Origin: Pseudodesulfovibrio sp. | GTDB lineage: Bacteria > Desulfobacterota > Desulfovibrionia > Desulfovibrionales > Desulfovibrionaceae | Length of the DNA: 5,815 nucleotides | Assembly: GCA_022712815.1 (NCBI GenBank) | Contig: JAFLJW010000069.1 | Span: 1-5,815, forward strand | Reading direction: 5' to 3' | Shown: piece by piece, positions 1 through 5,815 of the stretch | How positions within the stretch are numbered: position 1 is the stretch's first letter | Layout of the letters: each line of letters starts with the position of its first letter | Program-made: the position numbers and the translations under genes | The notes under the pieces: model-generated | Told to the model about the DNA's origin: nothing | Databases searched by the model: none | The model's input: the letters and a program-made list of their open reading frames with translations, nothing else

Positions 1-1
1 C

Positions 2-181
2 GTAAACGGCAAAGATCTTCAGGAAATGGGAATTGAACCAGGACCGATTTATGCAATTATTTTAGATAAACTCATGGTTGCCAAGATTGATGACCGGGTG
101 GACACTCGTGCCGCCCAACTGAAAGTAGCAAAACGATTGAGTGTGAATTTGTCTTCAAAAGAAGAAAATGCAACTAATTAG
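2..181 (+). CDS. C-terminal end of a tRNA nucleotidyltransferase / poly(A) polymerase family protein (5' partial)
   Basis: Only the last 59 residues are present; the gene enters from the left edge in the second frame and ends at TAG 179-181. The fragment reads VNGKDLQEMGIEPGPIYAII and then a Lys/Asp-rich helix ending DDRVDTRAAQLKVAKRL. The pattern G-x-DL-x-x-G-x-x-PGP-x-(Y/F), followed by a helix with AK(I/L)DG-type and TR-x-x-(E/Q)L residues, is typical of the C-terminal RNA-binding region of class II CCA-adding enzymes and related poly(A) polymerases, where it supports tRNA 3'-end recognition. The catalytic nucleotidyltransferase head would lie outside the window. In delta-proteobacteria such proteins can also carry DHH and CBS domains, which cannot be judged here. 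The last 13 or so residues are a polar tail. A CCA-adding enzyme and a poly(A) polymerase cannot be told apart from this piece. Confidence 0.72.
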   Translation, partial: VNGKDLQEMGIEPGPIYAIILDKLMVAKIDDRVDTRAAQLKVAKRLSVNLSSKEENATN

Positions 182-270
182 AATTCTGTTTGATGCTTGC
201 TCTCAGATGGTAAGCAGTGTAGAAAAATCAAGTTGTTGATACACTTTATTAATCAAATGGATTAGGAAAA
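182..270 (+). other. Intergenic gap before the HIT gene, AT-rich
   Basis: At 89 bases this is the longest non-coding stretch in the window and richer in A/T than the genes around it. It holds an imperfect hairpin (194-201 with 209-216, two wobble pairs) without a following T-run, and an inverted repeat TTGAT (236-240) / ATCAA (252-256). No -35/-10 pair with proper spacing is convincing: TTGATA at 236-241 lacks a -10 element at 16-18 bases. It remains the likeliest site for an internal promoter of the downstream genes, but this is not shown by the sequence. Confidence 0.4.
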
Positions 271-759
271 ATGGACGTATTATGGGCGCCTTGGCGCCTG
301 AATTACATACTTGGCCCCAAGCCTGAAGAGTGCGTATTCTGCATCCCGGAAGAGACGACGGAAGATGAGGAGCGTTATATTCTGGCAAGAGGAAAGCATT
401 GTTTTGTAATCATGAATAAATTCCCATACAATAATGGGCATCTCATGGTCACACCCTATCGCCATGTGAGCAATCTGACGGATCTGACGGAAGAAGAATC
501 CAATGATTGCATGCTCTGGCTTAGGCATTGTACGAATATATTGGAAAAAGCGTTTAATCCCCAAGGGATAAATTTGGGATTGAACCTTGGAGAAGCTGCC
601 GGTGCCGGAATAGCTCAGCACCTGCACTTCCAGATAGTACCCAGATGGACCGGCGATGCTTCATTCATGGCCGTTTTTGGGGAGACCACGGTCATCCCAG
701 AGCATTTATCTTCAACATACGGACGGCTCAGACCTCTGTTTGATGAAATTACATCTTAA
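271..759 (+). CDS. HIT-family protein (histidine triad nucleotide hydrolase/phosphorylase-like)
   Basis: This 162-residue protein fills one HIT domain. The N-terminus MDVLWAPWR is followed by a CxxC pair (C21, C24), the segment NKFPYNNGHLMVTPYRHV (residues 49-66), and the signature GEAAGAGIAQHLHFQIVPRW (107-126). H119 would be the nucleophile that carries the nucleotidyl intermediate. C21, C24, H65 and H117 could form the structural zinc site known in some HIT proteins. The triad reads H117-L-H119-F-Q121, with Gln in the third position as in the GalT/Ap4A phosphorylase style rather than the His of Hint and Fhit. Length and N-terminus resemble bacterial Ap4A phosphorylase-like HIT proteins, so dinucleoside polyphosphates or nucleoside phosphoramidates are likely substrates, but the exact reaction cannot be read from sequence. 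The ATG follows AGGA at 264-267 with only three bases between, which is short; the conserved N-terminus still supports this start. lapA follows after 10 bases. Confidence 0.9.
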   Translation: MDVLWAPWRLNYILGPKPEECVFCIPEETTEDEERYILARGKHCFVIMNKFPYNNGHLMVTPYRHVSNLTDLTEEESNDCMLWLRHCTNILEKAFNPQGINLGLNLGEAAGAGIAQHLHFQIVPRWTGDASFMAVFGETTVIPEHLSSTYGRLRPLFDEITS

Positions 760-763
760 GGAG
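757..763 (+). promoter_or_regulatory. Ribosome binding site that sets the lapA-like start
   Basis: TAAGGAG overlaps the HIT gene stop codon (TAA 757-759) and sits six bases before ATG 770. It is the strongest Shine-Dalgarno match in the window. It supports the 117-residue reading of the next gene over an in-frame upstream ATG at 656 that would run 100 bases back into the HIT gene. Stop and binding site overlap, so translation of the two genes may be coupled. Confidence 0.75.
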
Positions 764-769
764 ATTTCT

Positions 770-1123
770 ATGCGTTTTATCAAAGTCCTGTTTCTATTGG
801 CTCTTTTTGTTTTTTCCATCCTGTTTTTTAGCCAGAACAACGATATCCTGCTTCAAGGTTTGACTCTGAAACTTGATATTCCATATATCGCAACCCTGCA
901 TTCCATTCCCCTGCCCCTGAGCTTTTTGATTCTGGCAGCATTTGTCGCAGGCTCTCTCCTGACCCTGATCTATTTTGTGGTCGATAAATACCGTTCATGT
1001 TCCAAACTCAGGGAATGCAAGACCCGTATGGCCAGCTTGGAGCAGGAGCTTAACTCTCTGCGTACCATGCCCATCAACGAAGATCAGCCGTACACTGAGA
1101 TCAAGGAAGACGCTAACGCATAG
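770..1123 (+). CDS. lapA: LapA-like (DUF1049) inner-membrane protein
   Basis: The product has 117 residues. A first hydrophobic helix spans about residues 3-21 and ends in SQNN; a short polar stretch (about 23-46) follows; then comes IPLPLSFLILAAFVAGSLL (46-64), part of a second membrane helix running to about residue 71, and a basic cytoplasmic tail. The tail from about 79 to 99 has heptad-like leucines (LRECKTRMASLEQELNSLR) and probably forms a short coiled coil. Two helices with a PLS motif at the start of the second, then a coiled coil, is the layout of LapA (YciS, lipopolysaccharide assembly protein A). In E. coli LapA partners LapB in controlling LpxC degradation by FtsH. The next gene encodes a LapB-like protein eight bases away, which strongly supports the call. 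ATG 770 is chosen because of the strong ribosome binding site and the fit of residue 1 to the family start. Confidence 0.82.
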   Translation: MRFIKVLFLLALFVFSILFFSQNNDILLQGLTLKLDIPYIATLHSIPLPLSFLILAAFVAGSLLTLIYFVVDKYRSCSKLRECKTRMASLEQELNSLRTMPINEDQPYTEIKEDANA

Positions 1124-1131
1124 GAATACTT

Positions 1132-2283
1132 ATGGTATGGAATTTCTTCAGCCGTAAAAAGCCAATTGGCTTTGACCAGAATATCAAAGCCGCCCGATAC
1201 GTCGGAGGAGGGGAAACCTTTCCGGTTCAGGACACCCGGGCCGCAATTGAAGAACTCAGTCAGGTCGTTAAAAACGATCCTGAAGCGGTAGAAATTTATC
1301 TTGCTCTTGGCAGTTTGTACCGCTCTCAGGGTGAAATCGAACGTGCCATTCAGATCAGGAACAGCCTTATAGTCAGACCGGGCCTTGACCGCAGGTTCAA
1401 GGCTCGTGCCTGGTTCGAGCTGGGCCGTGATTTTCGCCGTGGAGGTTTTCTGGATCGGGCAGATCGGGCTTTTCAGGAGGCCCGCTCACTTGGACAGAAC
1501 CCGACCGCCATTCATCACGAGATAGCCAGTCTTGCCGCAGAACGTGGCTCTTTTGAGAAGGCGGCTGAATCTTTTGGTCAATTGAATCTCCCCCTGCCTC
1601 AGGCGCATTATCTCGTCCGCCTCGCCATGGATTGCTTTGAAGAAGGCAATGATTCTCAGGCGCACAGGGCTCTTCGACATGCCATCAGAGCATATCCGGG
1701 AGCAGTTGAAGCATGGCTTGAACAAATCATCCAGGCGTATAAGATCGGCAACGAGGACCGGGTTGCTTCTATTTTGCGGGAAGCCCTTACAAAGGTCGCT
1801 CCGCAATTGAGTTTTGTCCTTCTCGAAGGCTTGATTCAGGCATTGAATAAAGCGGAAAACGCCAAACAGCATTCCTTTGGCGATGAAACCGAATGGTCCC
1901 GGGTCTGCTCCGATACAACACTGACCGCTGCCATTCTTCCTGTTATTGAATCTCAAGAGCCGGATGTATTGCTGCATTATTATGGGTCTTTGCTGTTGCT
2001 CCGCATCAATGACATTGAAAATGCGAAAATATGGCTTGAGAAAACGCTCCTTCTCCAGTCCGATTTCTGGTTGGCGAGACTGGAACTTTTTGAGCTGTCT
2101 CGTGAAGATCAGACACTAACGCCCTTCTTCAATGAGCAACTTTCATTTTTCATTGGCCGCGCTCACAAAGTCCATCGTTTCTTTTGCGGTCAATGCGGAT
2201 TAAAGCGAGATCAGCTCTTCTTGAATTGTCCCCGTTGCCGCAGTTGGCATTCTATCACCTTCCGTACTGATTTTTCTCAATAA
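1132..2283 (+). CDS. lapB: LapB/YciM-like TPR protein with C-terminal zinc ribbon
   Basis: This 383-residue protein is close to the length of E. coli LapB (about 389). Tetratricopeptide repeats begin near residue 36; the segment from about 50 to 85 (DPEAVEIYLALGSLYRSQGE, then ERAIQIRNSLIVRP) and the one from about 90 to 123 (ARAWFELGRDFRRGGFLDRA) closely follow the LapB pattern. Further helical repeats continue to about 340. The C-terminus holds a rubredoxin-like zinc ribbon: C352-GQ-C355 and C366-PR-C369, followed by W372. In E. coli, LapB acts at the inner membrane, bringing LpxC to FtsH and so limiting lipid A synthesis, and is itself antagonised by YejM/PbgA. The unusual point is the N-terminus: residues 1-35 (MVWNFFSRKKPIGFDQ...) are polar and basic with no membrane helix, unlike E. 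coli LapB. AGGAA at 1122-1126 lies just before the ATG. Confidence 0.85.
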   Translation: MVWNFFSRKKPIGFDQNIKAARYVGGGETFPVQDTRAAIEELSQVVKNDPEAVEIYLALGSLYRSQGEIERAIQIRNSLIVRPGLDRRFKARAWFELGRDFRRGGFLDRADRAFQEARSLGQNPTAIHHEIASLAAERGSFEKAAESFGQLNLPLPQAHYLVRLAMDCFEEGNDSQAHRALRHAIRAYPGAVEAWLEQIIQAYKIGNEDRVASILREALTKVAPQLSFVLLEGLIQALNKAENAKQHSFGDETEWSRVCSDTTLTAAILPVIESQEPDVLLHYYGSLLLLRINDIENAKIWLEKTLLLQSDFWLARLELFELSREDQTLTPFFNEQLSFFIGRAHKVHRFFCGQCGLKRDQLFLNCPRCRSWHSITFRTDFSQ

Positions 2284-2287
2284 AAAC

Positions 2288-2292
2288 AGGAT
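2288..2292 (+). promoter_or_regulatory. Weak ribosome binding site of mutS, paired with a GTG start
   Basis: AGGAT is the only Shine-Dalgarno-like sequence in the 20-base gap before mutS and lies 11 bases from GTG 2304, a little far. An in-frame ATG at 2328 exists, but starting there would remove MAKQKLTP, which matches the usual MutS N-terminus (KLTPM-x-x-QY). The combination of GTG and a long spacer suggests modest translation. Confidence 0.5.
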
Positions 2293-2303
2293 AGTATCAA
2301 CTC

Positions 2304-4934
2304 GTGGCTAAACAGAAACTGACCCCCATGCTTGAGCAGTACCTCCGATTCAAGGAAGAATATCCCGGCTGTTTACTCTTTTTCCGTATGGGTGATTTTT
2401 ACGAATTATTTTTTGAGGATGCGGAGATCGTCGCAAAGGCCGTATCCATTACCCTGACCAGTCGCAATCCAAACAACGAAAATCCCATTCCCATGTGCGG
2501 GATGCCCCACCATTCTGTCGAGCCATACCTGAGCCGGCTTCTGGACAAGGGCTACAAGATAGCGGTTTGCGATCAGATAGAAGACCCCAGAGAAGCCAAA
2601 GGGTTGGTCAAGCGCGATGTCACTCGTGTCCTGACTCCCGGAACCGTTGTGGAGGATTCGAATCTACGGTCCAAAGCCAACAATTATCTTGGGGCCATGT
2701 ATTGGGACTCCACCAAAGATGCCGGTGGTATTGCCTGGGTCGATTTTTCAACCGGCCAGTGGTCAGGGCTGCACAGCCGCCGCGAGCCTGAATTGTGGCA
2801 ATGGATGGTCAAACTCGACCCCAGAGAGCTTCTTCTCCCTCAGGGCAAAAAGATTCCGCCGCAGTACGGAGAGTTGTCTTCCCAAGTCACTTCGGTGCCT
2901 CCCGGAACATATTTTGACGCCGCTTCAGCAGAAAATAAAATCAAGGAAATACAGGAGACTGCCGGTCTTGAAAGCCTTGGTCTAAAAAACAAGACCGAGT
3001 TGGTTCGCGCTTGCGGAGCACTCTTGACCTATCTTGAACACACGCAAAAAGGTGATTTTGGTCATCTTGGTGAGTTCAAGCCGCTGAATCTTGGCAAACA
3101 TCTTATTCTGGATGAAGTTACCGAAAGAAATCTTGAGATATTCAGACGCCTTGACGGAAAAACAGGCAAGGGAACCTTGTGGCGGGTCCTTGATCGGACC
3201 ATGACCTCCATGGGGGGCAGACTGCTTGAATCCCGCCTGCGCCAGCCATGGCGTGACATCTTGCCCATCGAGAAGAACCTGCAATGCGTTTCATTTCTTT
3301 TTGAGCGGGATCAGCTCAGGAGCGACCTCAGACAGGCACTTGATTCCGTGTATGATCTTGAGCGTCTTTCCACCCGCATCTTTTTGGGCAGAGCCACCCC
3401 AAAGGATTTTGTGGCCCTGCGCCAGAGCCTTCCGATGCTGCCACGGCTCCGGGCCTTCATAAAAAATGAAGAGCTGAAAACTGCGCCGGAACTTAGAAAA
3501 ATAATCAAGAATTGGGATGATATGGAGGATTTATCCTCACTACTCGATTCTGCACTGGTTGACAGCCCTCCCCCGGTTATCACGGACGGTGGCCTTTTCA
3601 GGAAAGGTTATGATGCTGTTCTGGATGAATTTATCGAACTAAATGAACACGGTGAAGACAAACTTAATGAACTGCACCAAAAAGAACTATCCGAAAACGA
3701 TATTCCCAAGCTAAAGTTGGGATTCAACAAGGTTTTCGGCTATTATTTCGAGGTCTCAAAAGTATTTAAAGGTCAAGTGCCTGACCATTTCGTTCGCCGT
3801 CAGACTCTGGTCAATTGCGAGCGGTACATCACTCCTGAGTTAAAGGAGATGGAAGACAAAATCATCTCAGCTTCCGAAGAACGCAAGAGCTTGGAATATA
3901 AACTATTCCAAGATTTGAGAATACGCCTTTCCGCAGCCAGAAGCCGCTTTCTTTTCATGGCTGATGTCGTGGCTACACTGGACTACTGGCAAGGACTGGC
4001 TGAAGCCGCCCGGGTCAATGAATGGAGCCGTCCCGAACTCCACGAAGGCATGGAGATAGAGATTCAGGCAGGTCGTCATCCTGTTGTCGAAGATGCCATG
4101 GGGACCTCGAACTACATTCCCGGCGATCTCAGGATGGATAAGGATCGCCGAATTCTGCTCATCACCGGCCCCAATATGGCTGGTAAATCCACAGTCCTCA
4201 GGCAAGTGGCTATTTTTACCATCATGGCCCAGATCGGCTCATTCGTTCCGGCTCGCTATGCCCGTCTGGGACTGGCTGATCGAGTTTTCTCGCGGGTTGG
4301 TGCTTCTGACAATCTTGCACAGGGTCATTCGACATTCATGGTCGAAATGACCGAAACAGCGCGGATTCTCAGACAGGCGACCAAACGCAGCCTTGTTATT
4401 TTGGATGAAATAGGTCGTGGCACCAGCACGTATGACGGCCTTTCCCTTGCCTGGGCAGTTGTCGAAGAGCTTTCAACCCGCGCCCGTGGCGGTATTCGGA
4501 CTCTTTTTGCCACCCATTACCATGAATTGACAGCCCTTGAAGGCAAGATCGACGGCCTTCGTAATTTCAATATTGCCGTCAAGGAATGGAAAGGCGATAT
4601 TGTATTTTTACGCAGACTTGTGCCTGGTCCTGCTAATCGCAGCTATGGTATCGAGGTTGCCCGTCTTGCCGGTGTTCCACGAAGCGTTGTGGACCGGGCA
4701 CGGGAAATCCTTGCGAAGCTCGAAGAAAAATCGCAGGATAGCTCCTCCAAGGGAGCCGTGGAACGCGCATCACAGACATTGCTGCCGGGTTTCGGAGCAC
4801 CGCCCATAGTTATCACCGAAGAATTGACCGAACATCCCATCGTGACTCAACTTGTGGAGCTTGATGTGGATGGAATGACCCCGATACAAGCATTGATGTT
4901 GCTCAATCAATGGAAAGACATGATCAAGGATTAG
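2304..4934 (+). CDS. mutS: DNA mismatch repair protein MutS
   Basis: MutS finds mispairs and small loops in newly copied DNA and, as an ATP-driven sliding clamp, recruits MutL. The 876-residue product is full length for the MutS1 type. The mismatch-recognition domain (about 1-115) carries the F-x-E motif at F32-Y33-E34 within FFRMGDFYELFFEDA. The connector runs to about 260, followed by the core lever domain and a clamp with the conserved run GFNKVFGYYFEV (473-484) and the nearby RRQTLVNCERYITPELKEME. The ATPase domain has Walker A GPNMAGKST (622-630), the signature STFMVEM (676-682), Walker B with D701-E702 in LDEIGRGTST, and the switch ATHYHEL (736-742). QTLLPGF (824-830) may be a beta-clamp-binding peptide, and the C-terminal helices (about 845-876) probably mediate dimerisation. 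No key residue is missing. The start is GTG, chosen on N-terminal conservation. The ribosome binding site of the next gene lies inside its last codons. Confidence 0.98.
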   Translation: MAKQKLTPMLEQYLRFKEEYPGCLLFFRMGDFYELFFEDAEIVAKAVSITLTSRNPNNENPIPMCGMPHHSVEPYLSRLLDKGYKIAVCDQIEDPREAKGLVKRDVTRVLTPGTVVEDSNLRSKANNYLGAMYWDSTKDAGGIAWVDFSTGQWSGLHSRREPELWQWMVKLDPRELLLPQGKKIPPQYGELSSQVTSVPPGTYFDAASAENKIKEIQETAGLESLGLKNKTELVRACGALLTYLEHTQKGDFGHLGEFKPLNLGKHLILDEVTERNLEIFRRLDGKTGKGTLWRVLDRTMTSMGGRLLESRLRQPWRDILPIEKNLQCVSFLFERDQLRSDLRQALDSVYDLERLSTRIFLGRATPKDFVALRQSLPMLPRLRAFIKNEELKTAPELRKIIKNWDDMEDLSSLLDSALVDSPPPVITDGGLFRKGYDAVLDEFIELNEHGEDKLNELHQKELSENDIPKLKLGFNKVFGYYFEVSKVFKGQVPDHFVRRQTLVNCERYITPELKEMEDKIISASEERKSLEYKLFQDLRIRLSAARSRFLFMADVVATLDYWQGLAEAARVNEWSRPELHEGMEIEIQAGRHPVVEDAMGTSNYIPGDLRMDKDRRILLITGPNMAGKSTVLRQVAIFTIMAQIGSFVPARYARLGLADRVFSRVGASDNLAQGHSTFMVEMTETARILRQATKRSLVILDEIGRGTSTYDGLSLAWAVVEELSTRARGGIRTLFATHYHELTALEGKIDGLRNFNIAVKEWKGDIVFLRRLVPGPANRSYGIEVARLAGVPRSVVDRAREILAKLEEKSQDSSSKGAVERASQTLLPGFGAPPIVITEELTEHPIVTQLVELDVDGMTPIQALMLLNQWKDMIKD

Positions 4935-4938
4935 CCAA

Positions 4939-5385
4939 ATGCGACCAATGATCACCATAATCGCTCTGCTTCTGTTTATTCAGGCCGCCCTTCTGGGTTG
5001 TGCTTTGGGCAAAAAGGAATGGCCGAGCGCACAAAAAAGTGAAGACAGTTTCAGCCTCGAACTCATTGAGGGCGTGCGACAGGACAATTGTCTGCTTTTG
5101 GAGATTGCCGTTAAAGGTGCTGCACGCCGTCTTTGGCGTGCCAGTGTTCAGTTTGAAGCAGTCGGGGGCGATAATGGCGATGGATGCATCGGTTGTCCGT
5201 TCGTACCAAGGGACGCTGTCCATTTCACGCGCAACCAAAAGGGATTTGTTCTGGAAGGCAATAACCTGAAGCTCAGTATCTGCAACCTTGAGCAAGACAA
5301 GGAATACCGCTTTCGCGTTTCAGGTAAAAGCGAATTGCCGACCATCCCGCTTGTCTATACCGATGTCTTTGTTGCATCTCCATAA
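4939..5385 (+). CDS. Small lipoprotein of unknown function, between mutS and lysA
   Basis: I do not recognise a characterised family. The 148-residue product starts with a hydrophobic signal (residues 4-19) ending in L18-L19-G20-C21, a plausible lipobox; C21 would be lipidated. Residue +2 is Ala, not Asp, so by the usual Lol rule it would be sent to the outer membrane. The mature part has four more cysteines: C51, a C83-IG-C86-PF pair, and C115. The second half alternates polar and hydrophobic residues and ends in YRFRVSGKSELP...YTDVF, which resembles the last strands of a fibronectin III-like beta sandwich; this fold is inference. AAGGA (4926-4930), inside the end of mutS, lies eight bases before ATG 4939, and the gap to mutS is four bases, so coupled translation is likely. 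An alternative ATG at 4948 would shorten the signal by three residues. Two tandem in-frame stops (TAA, TAG) close the gene. Confidence 0.82.
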   Translation: MRPMITIIALLLFIQAALLGCALGKKEWPSAQKSEDSFSLELIEGVRQDNCLLLEIAVKGAARRLWRASVQFEAVGGDNGDGCIGCPFVPRDAVHFTRNQKGFVLEGNNLKLSICNLEQDKEYRFRVSGKSELPTIPLVYTDVFVASP

Positions 5386-5388
5386 TAG

Positions 5389-5415
5389 ATTGTTTTTATA
5401 AGGAAAAACTACAAT
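5389..5415 (+). promoter_or_regulatory. Possible AU-rich hairpin around the lysA ribosome binding site
   Basis: ATTGT (5389-5393) can pair with ACAAT (5411-5415) and TTTT (5394-5397) with AAAA (5405-5408), with a two-base bulge at 5409-5410. The loop 5398-5404 contains AAGGA (5400-5404), the lysA Shine-Dalgarno, and the first two bases of the start codon fall in the stem. Nearly all pairs are A-U, so stability would be low and a chance origin is quite possible. It is too short to be a lysine riboswitch. Confidence 0.25.
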
Positions 5416-5815
5416 GCATCATTTCGAATATCGTGACGGAATTCTTTTTGCCGAAGAGGTTAGTGTTACTGCTTTGGCCAAGGAATATGGCACCCCGCTG
5501 TACATTTACTCTGCCGCGACTTTCAGGCGGCATTTCAAGGCCTTTGATTCCGCCTTTTCTGAACTTGATCACCTGACCTGTTATTCGGTCAAAGCCAATT
5601 CCAACCTGTCCGTGCTCAAAATGCTGGCAGCGGAAGGGGCTGGCATGGATATCGTCTCCGGCGGCGAACTCTATCGCGCTCTCAAAGCCGGTGTTGCACC
5701 TGAGAAGATAGTCTACTCCGGCGTGGGCAAACTATCTTCCGAGATCAGGCAGGCTCTGGAGGCTGGCATCTTGATGTTCAACGTCGAATCCGTGGCCGAA
5801 GTGATCAGGATCAAT
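5414..5815 (+). CDS. lysA: Diaminopimelate decarboxylase, N-terminal part (3' partial)
   Basis: LysA removes CO2 from meso-diaminopimelate to give L-lysine, the last step of the diaminopimelate pathway, in the cytoplasm with pyridoxal phosphate. The 134 residues seen are about a third of the usual 410 or so; the right window edge cuts the gene. The start of the alanine racemase-like barrel is clear: YGTPLYIYSAATFRRHF (25-41), then YSVKANSN (57-64) with K60 as the residue that binds the cofactor, then GAGMDIVSGGEL (75-86) and YSGVGK in the usual order. Related ornithine and arginine decarboxylases share this fold, but the N-terminus and the DIVSGGEL form favour LysA. AAGGA at 5400-5404 lies nine bases before ATG 5414. 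The gene follows the unknown lipoprotein by 28 bases with no terminator seen, so it is probably co-transcribed with mutS. Confidence 0.95.
   Translation, partial: MHHFEYRDGILFAEEVSVTALAKEYGTPLYIYSAATFRRHFKAFDSAFSELDHLTCYSVKANSNLSVLKMLAAEGAGMDIVSGGELYRALKAGVAPEKIVYSGVGKLSSEIRQALEAGILMFNVESVAEVIRIN

Noticed and set aside
194..216. An eight-pair hairpin after the first gene, considered as a terminator
   Set aside because: Two of the pairs are G-T wobbles and no T-run follows; the downstream bases are A-rich. It does not fit a rho-independent terminator for the + strand.
203..388. A 61-residue minus-strand open frame over the intergenic gap and HIT gene start
   Set aside because: It overlaps the well-supported HIT N-terminus and shows no signal, domain or clear ribosome binding site.
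280..627. A 115-residue open frame on the minus strand inside the HIT gene
   Set aside because: It lies wholly antisense to a gene with a clear family signature, and its translation shows no recognisable domain. It is a shadow of the coding strand.
656..769. An N-terminal extension of the LapA-like protein starting at ATG 656
   Set aside because: It would overlap the HIT gene by about 100 bases, adds residues unlike the family, and ignores the strong ribosome binding site at 757-763.
1452..1469. A short tandem repeat of GATCGGGC within the lapB-like gene
   Set aside because: It simply encodes the repeated D-R-A of a TPR helix and has no further copies.
1486..1977. A 163-residue minus-strand open frame inside the lapB-like gene
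   Set aside because: It is antisense to a gene with clear TPR and zinc ribbon features, and its translation resembles no protein I know.

Overview
The window looks like chromosomal DNA of a Gram-negative sulfate-reducing bacterium of the Desulfovibrionales (Desulfovibrio / Pseudodesulfovibrio type). I infer this from protein sequence character: the HIT protein N-terminus MDVLWAPWR, the style of the MutS protein, the paired LapA/LapB-like genes, and a GC content that looks intermediate by eye. No database search was possible, so the placement is provisional.

All seven genes lie on the + strand and coding is almost gapless. In order they are: the 3' end of a nucleotidyltransferase gene of the tRNA CCA-adding / poly(A) polymerase family (2-181); a HIT-family nucleotide hydrolase or transferase (271-759); a LapA-like two-helix membrane protein (770-1123); a LapB/YciM-like TPR protein with a C-terminal zinc ribbon (1132-2283); the mismatch repair ATPase gene mutS (2304-4934, GTG start); a small lipoprotein of unknown function (4939-5385); and the 5' part of lysA, diaminopimelate decarboxylase (5414 to the window end). 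The gaps are 89, 10, 8, 20, 4 and 28 bases. I saw no convincing promoter or rho-independent terminator, so the whole stretch may be one transcript, with the 89-base gap the likeliest place for an internal promoter.

The functions are mixed: RNA end processing, nucleotide turnover, control of lipopolysaccharide synthesis, DNA repair, an envelope lipoprotein, and lysine/peptidoglycan precursor synthesis. The tightest functional unit is the LapA/LapB pair, which in enterobacteria controls LpxC turnover through FtsH. The LysA product would feed lysine supply and remove meso-diaminopimelate from the peptidoglycan pool, so the lipoprotein and lysA may share an envelope theme, but that is inference.

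I found no mobile element, CRISPR array, RNA gene or clearly new defence-like system; this is mainly housekeeping DNA. The points most worth a second look are the unassigned cysteine-containing lipoprotein between mutS and lysA, the LapB-like protein without an N-terminal membrane anchor, the Gln-ending HIT motif, and a possible hairpin that places the lysA ribosome binding site in its loop.
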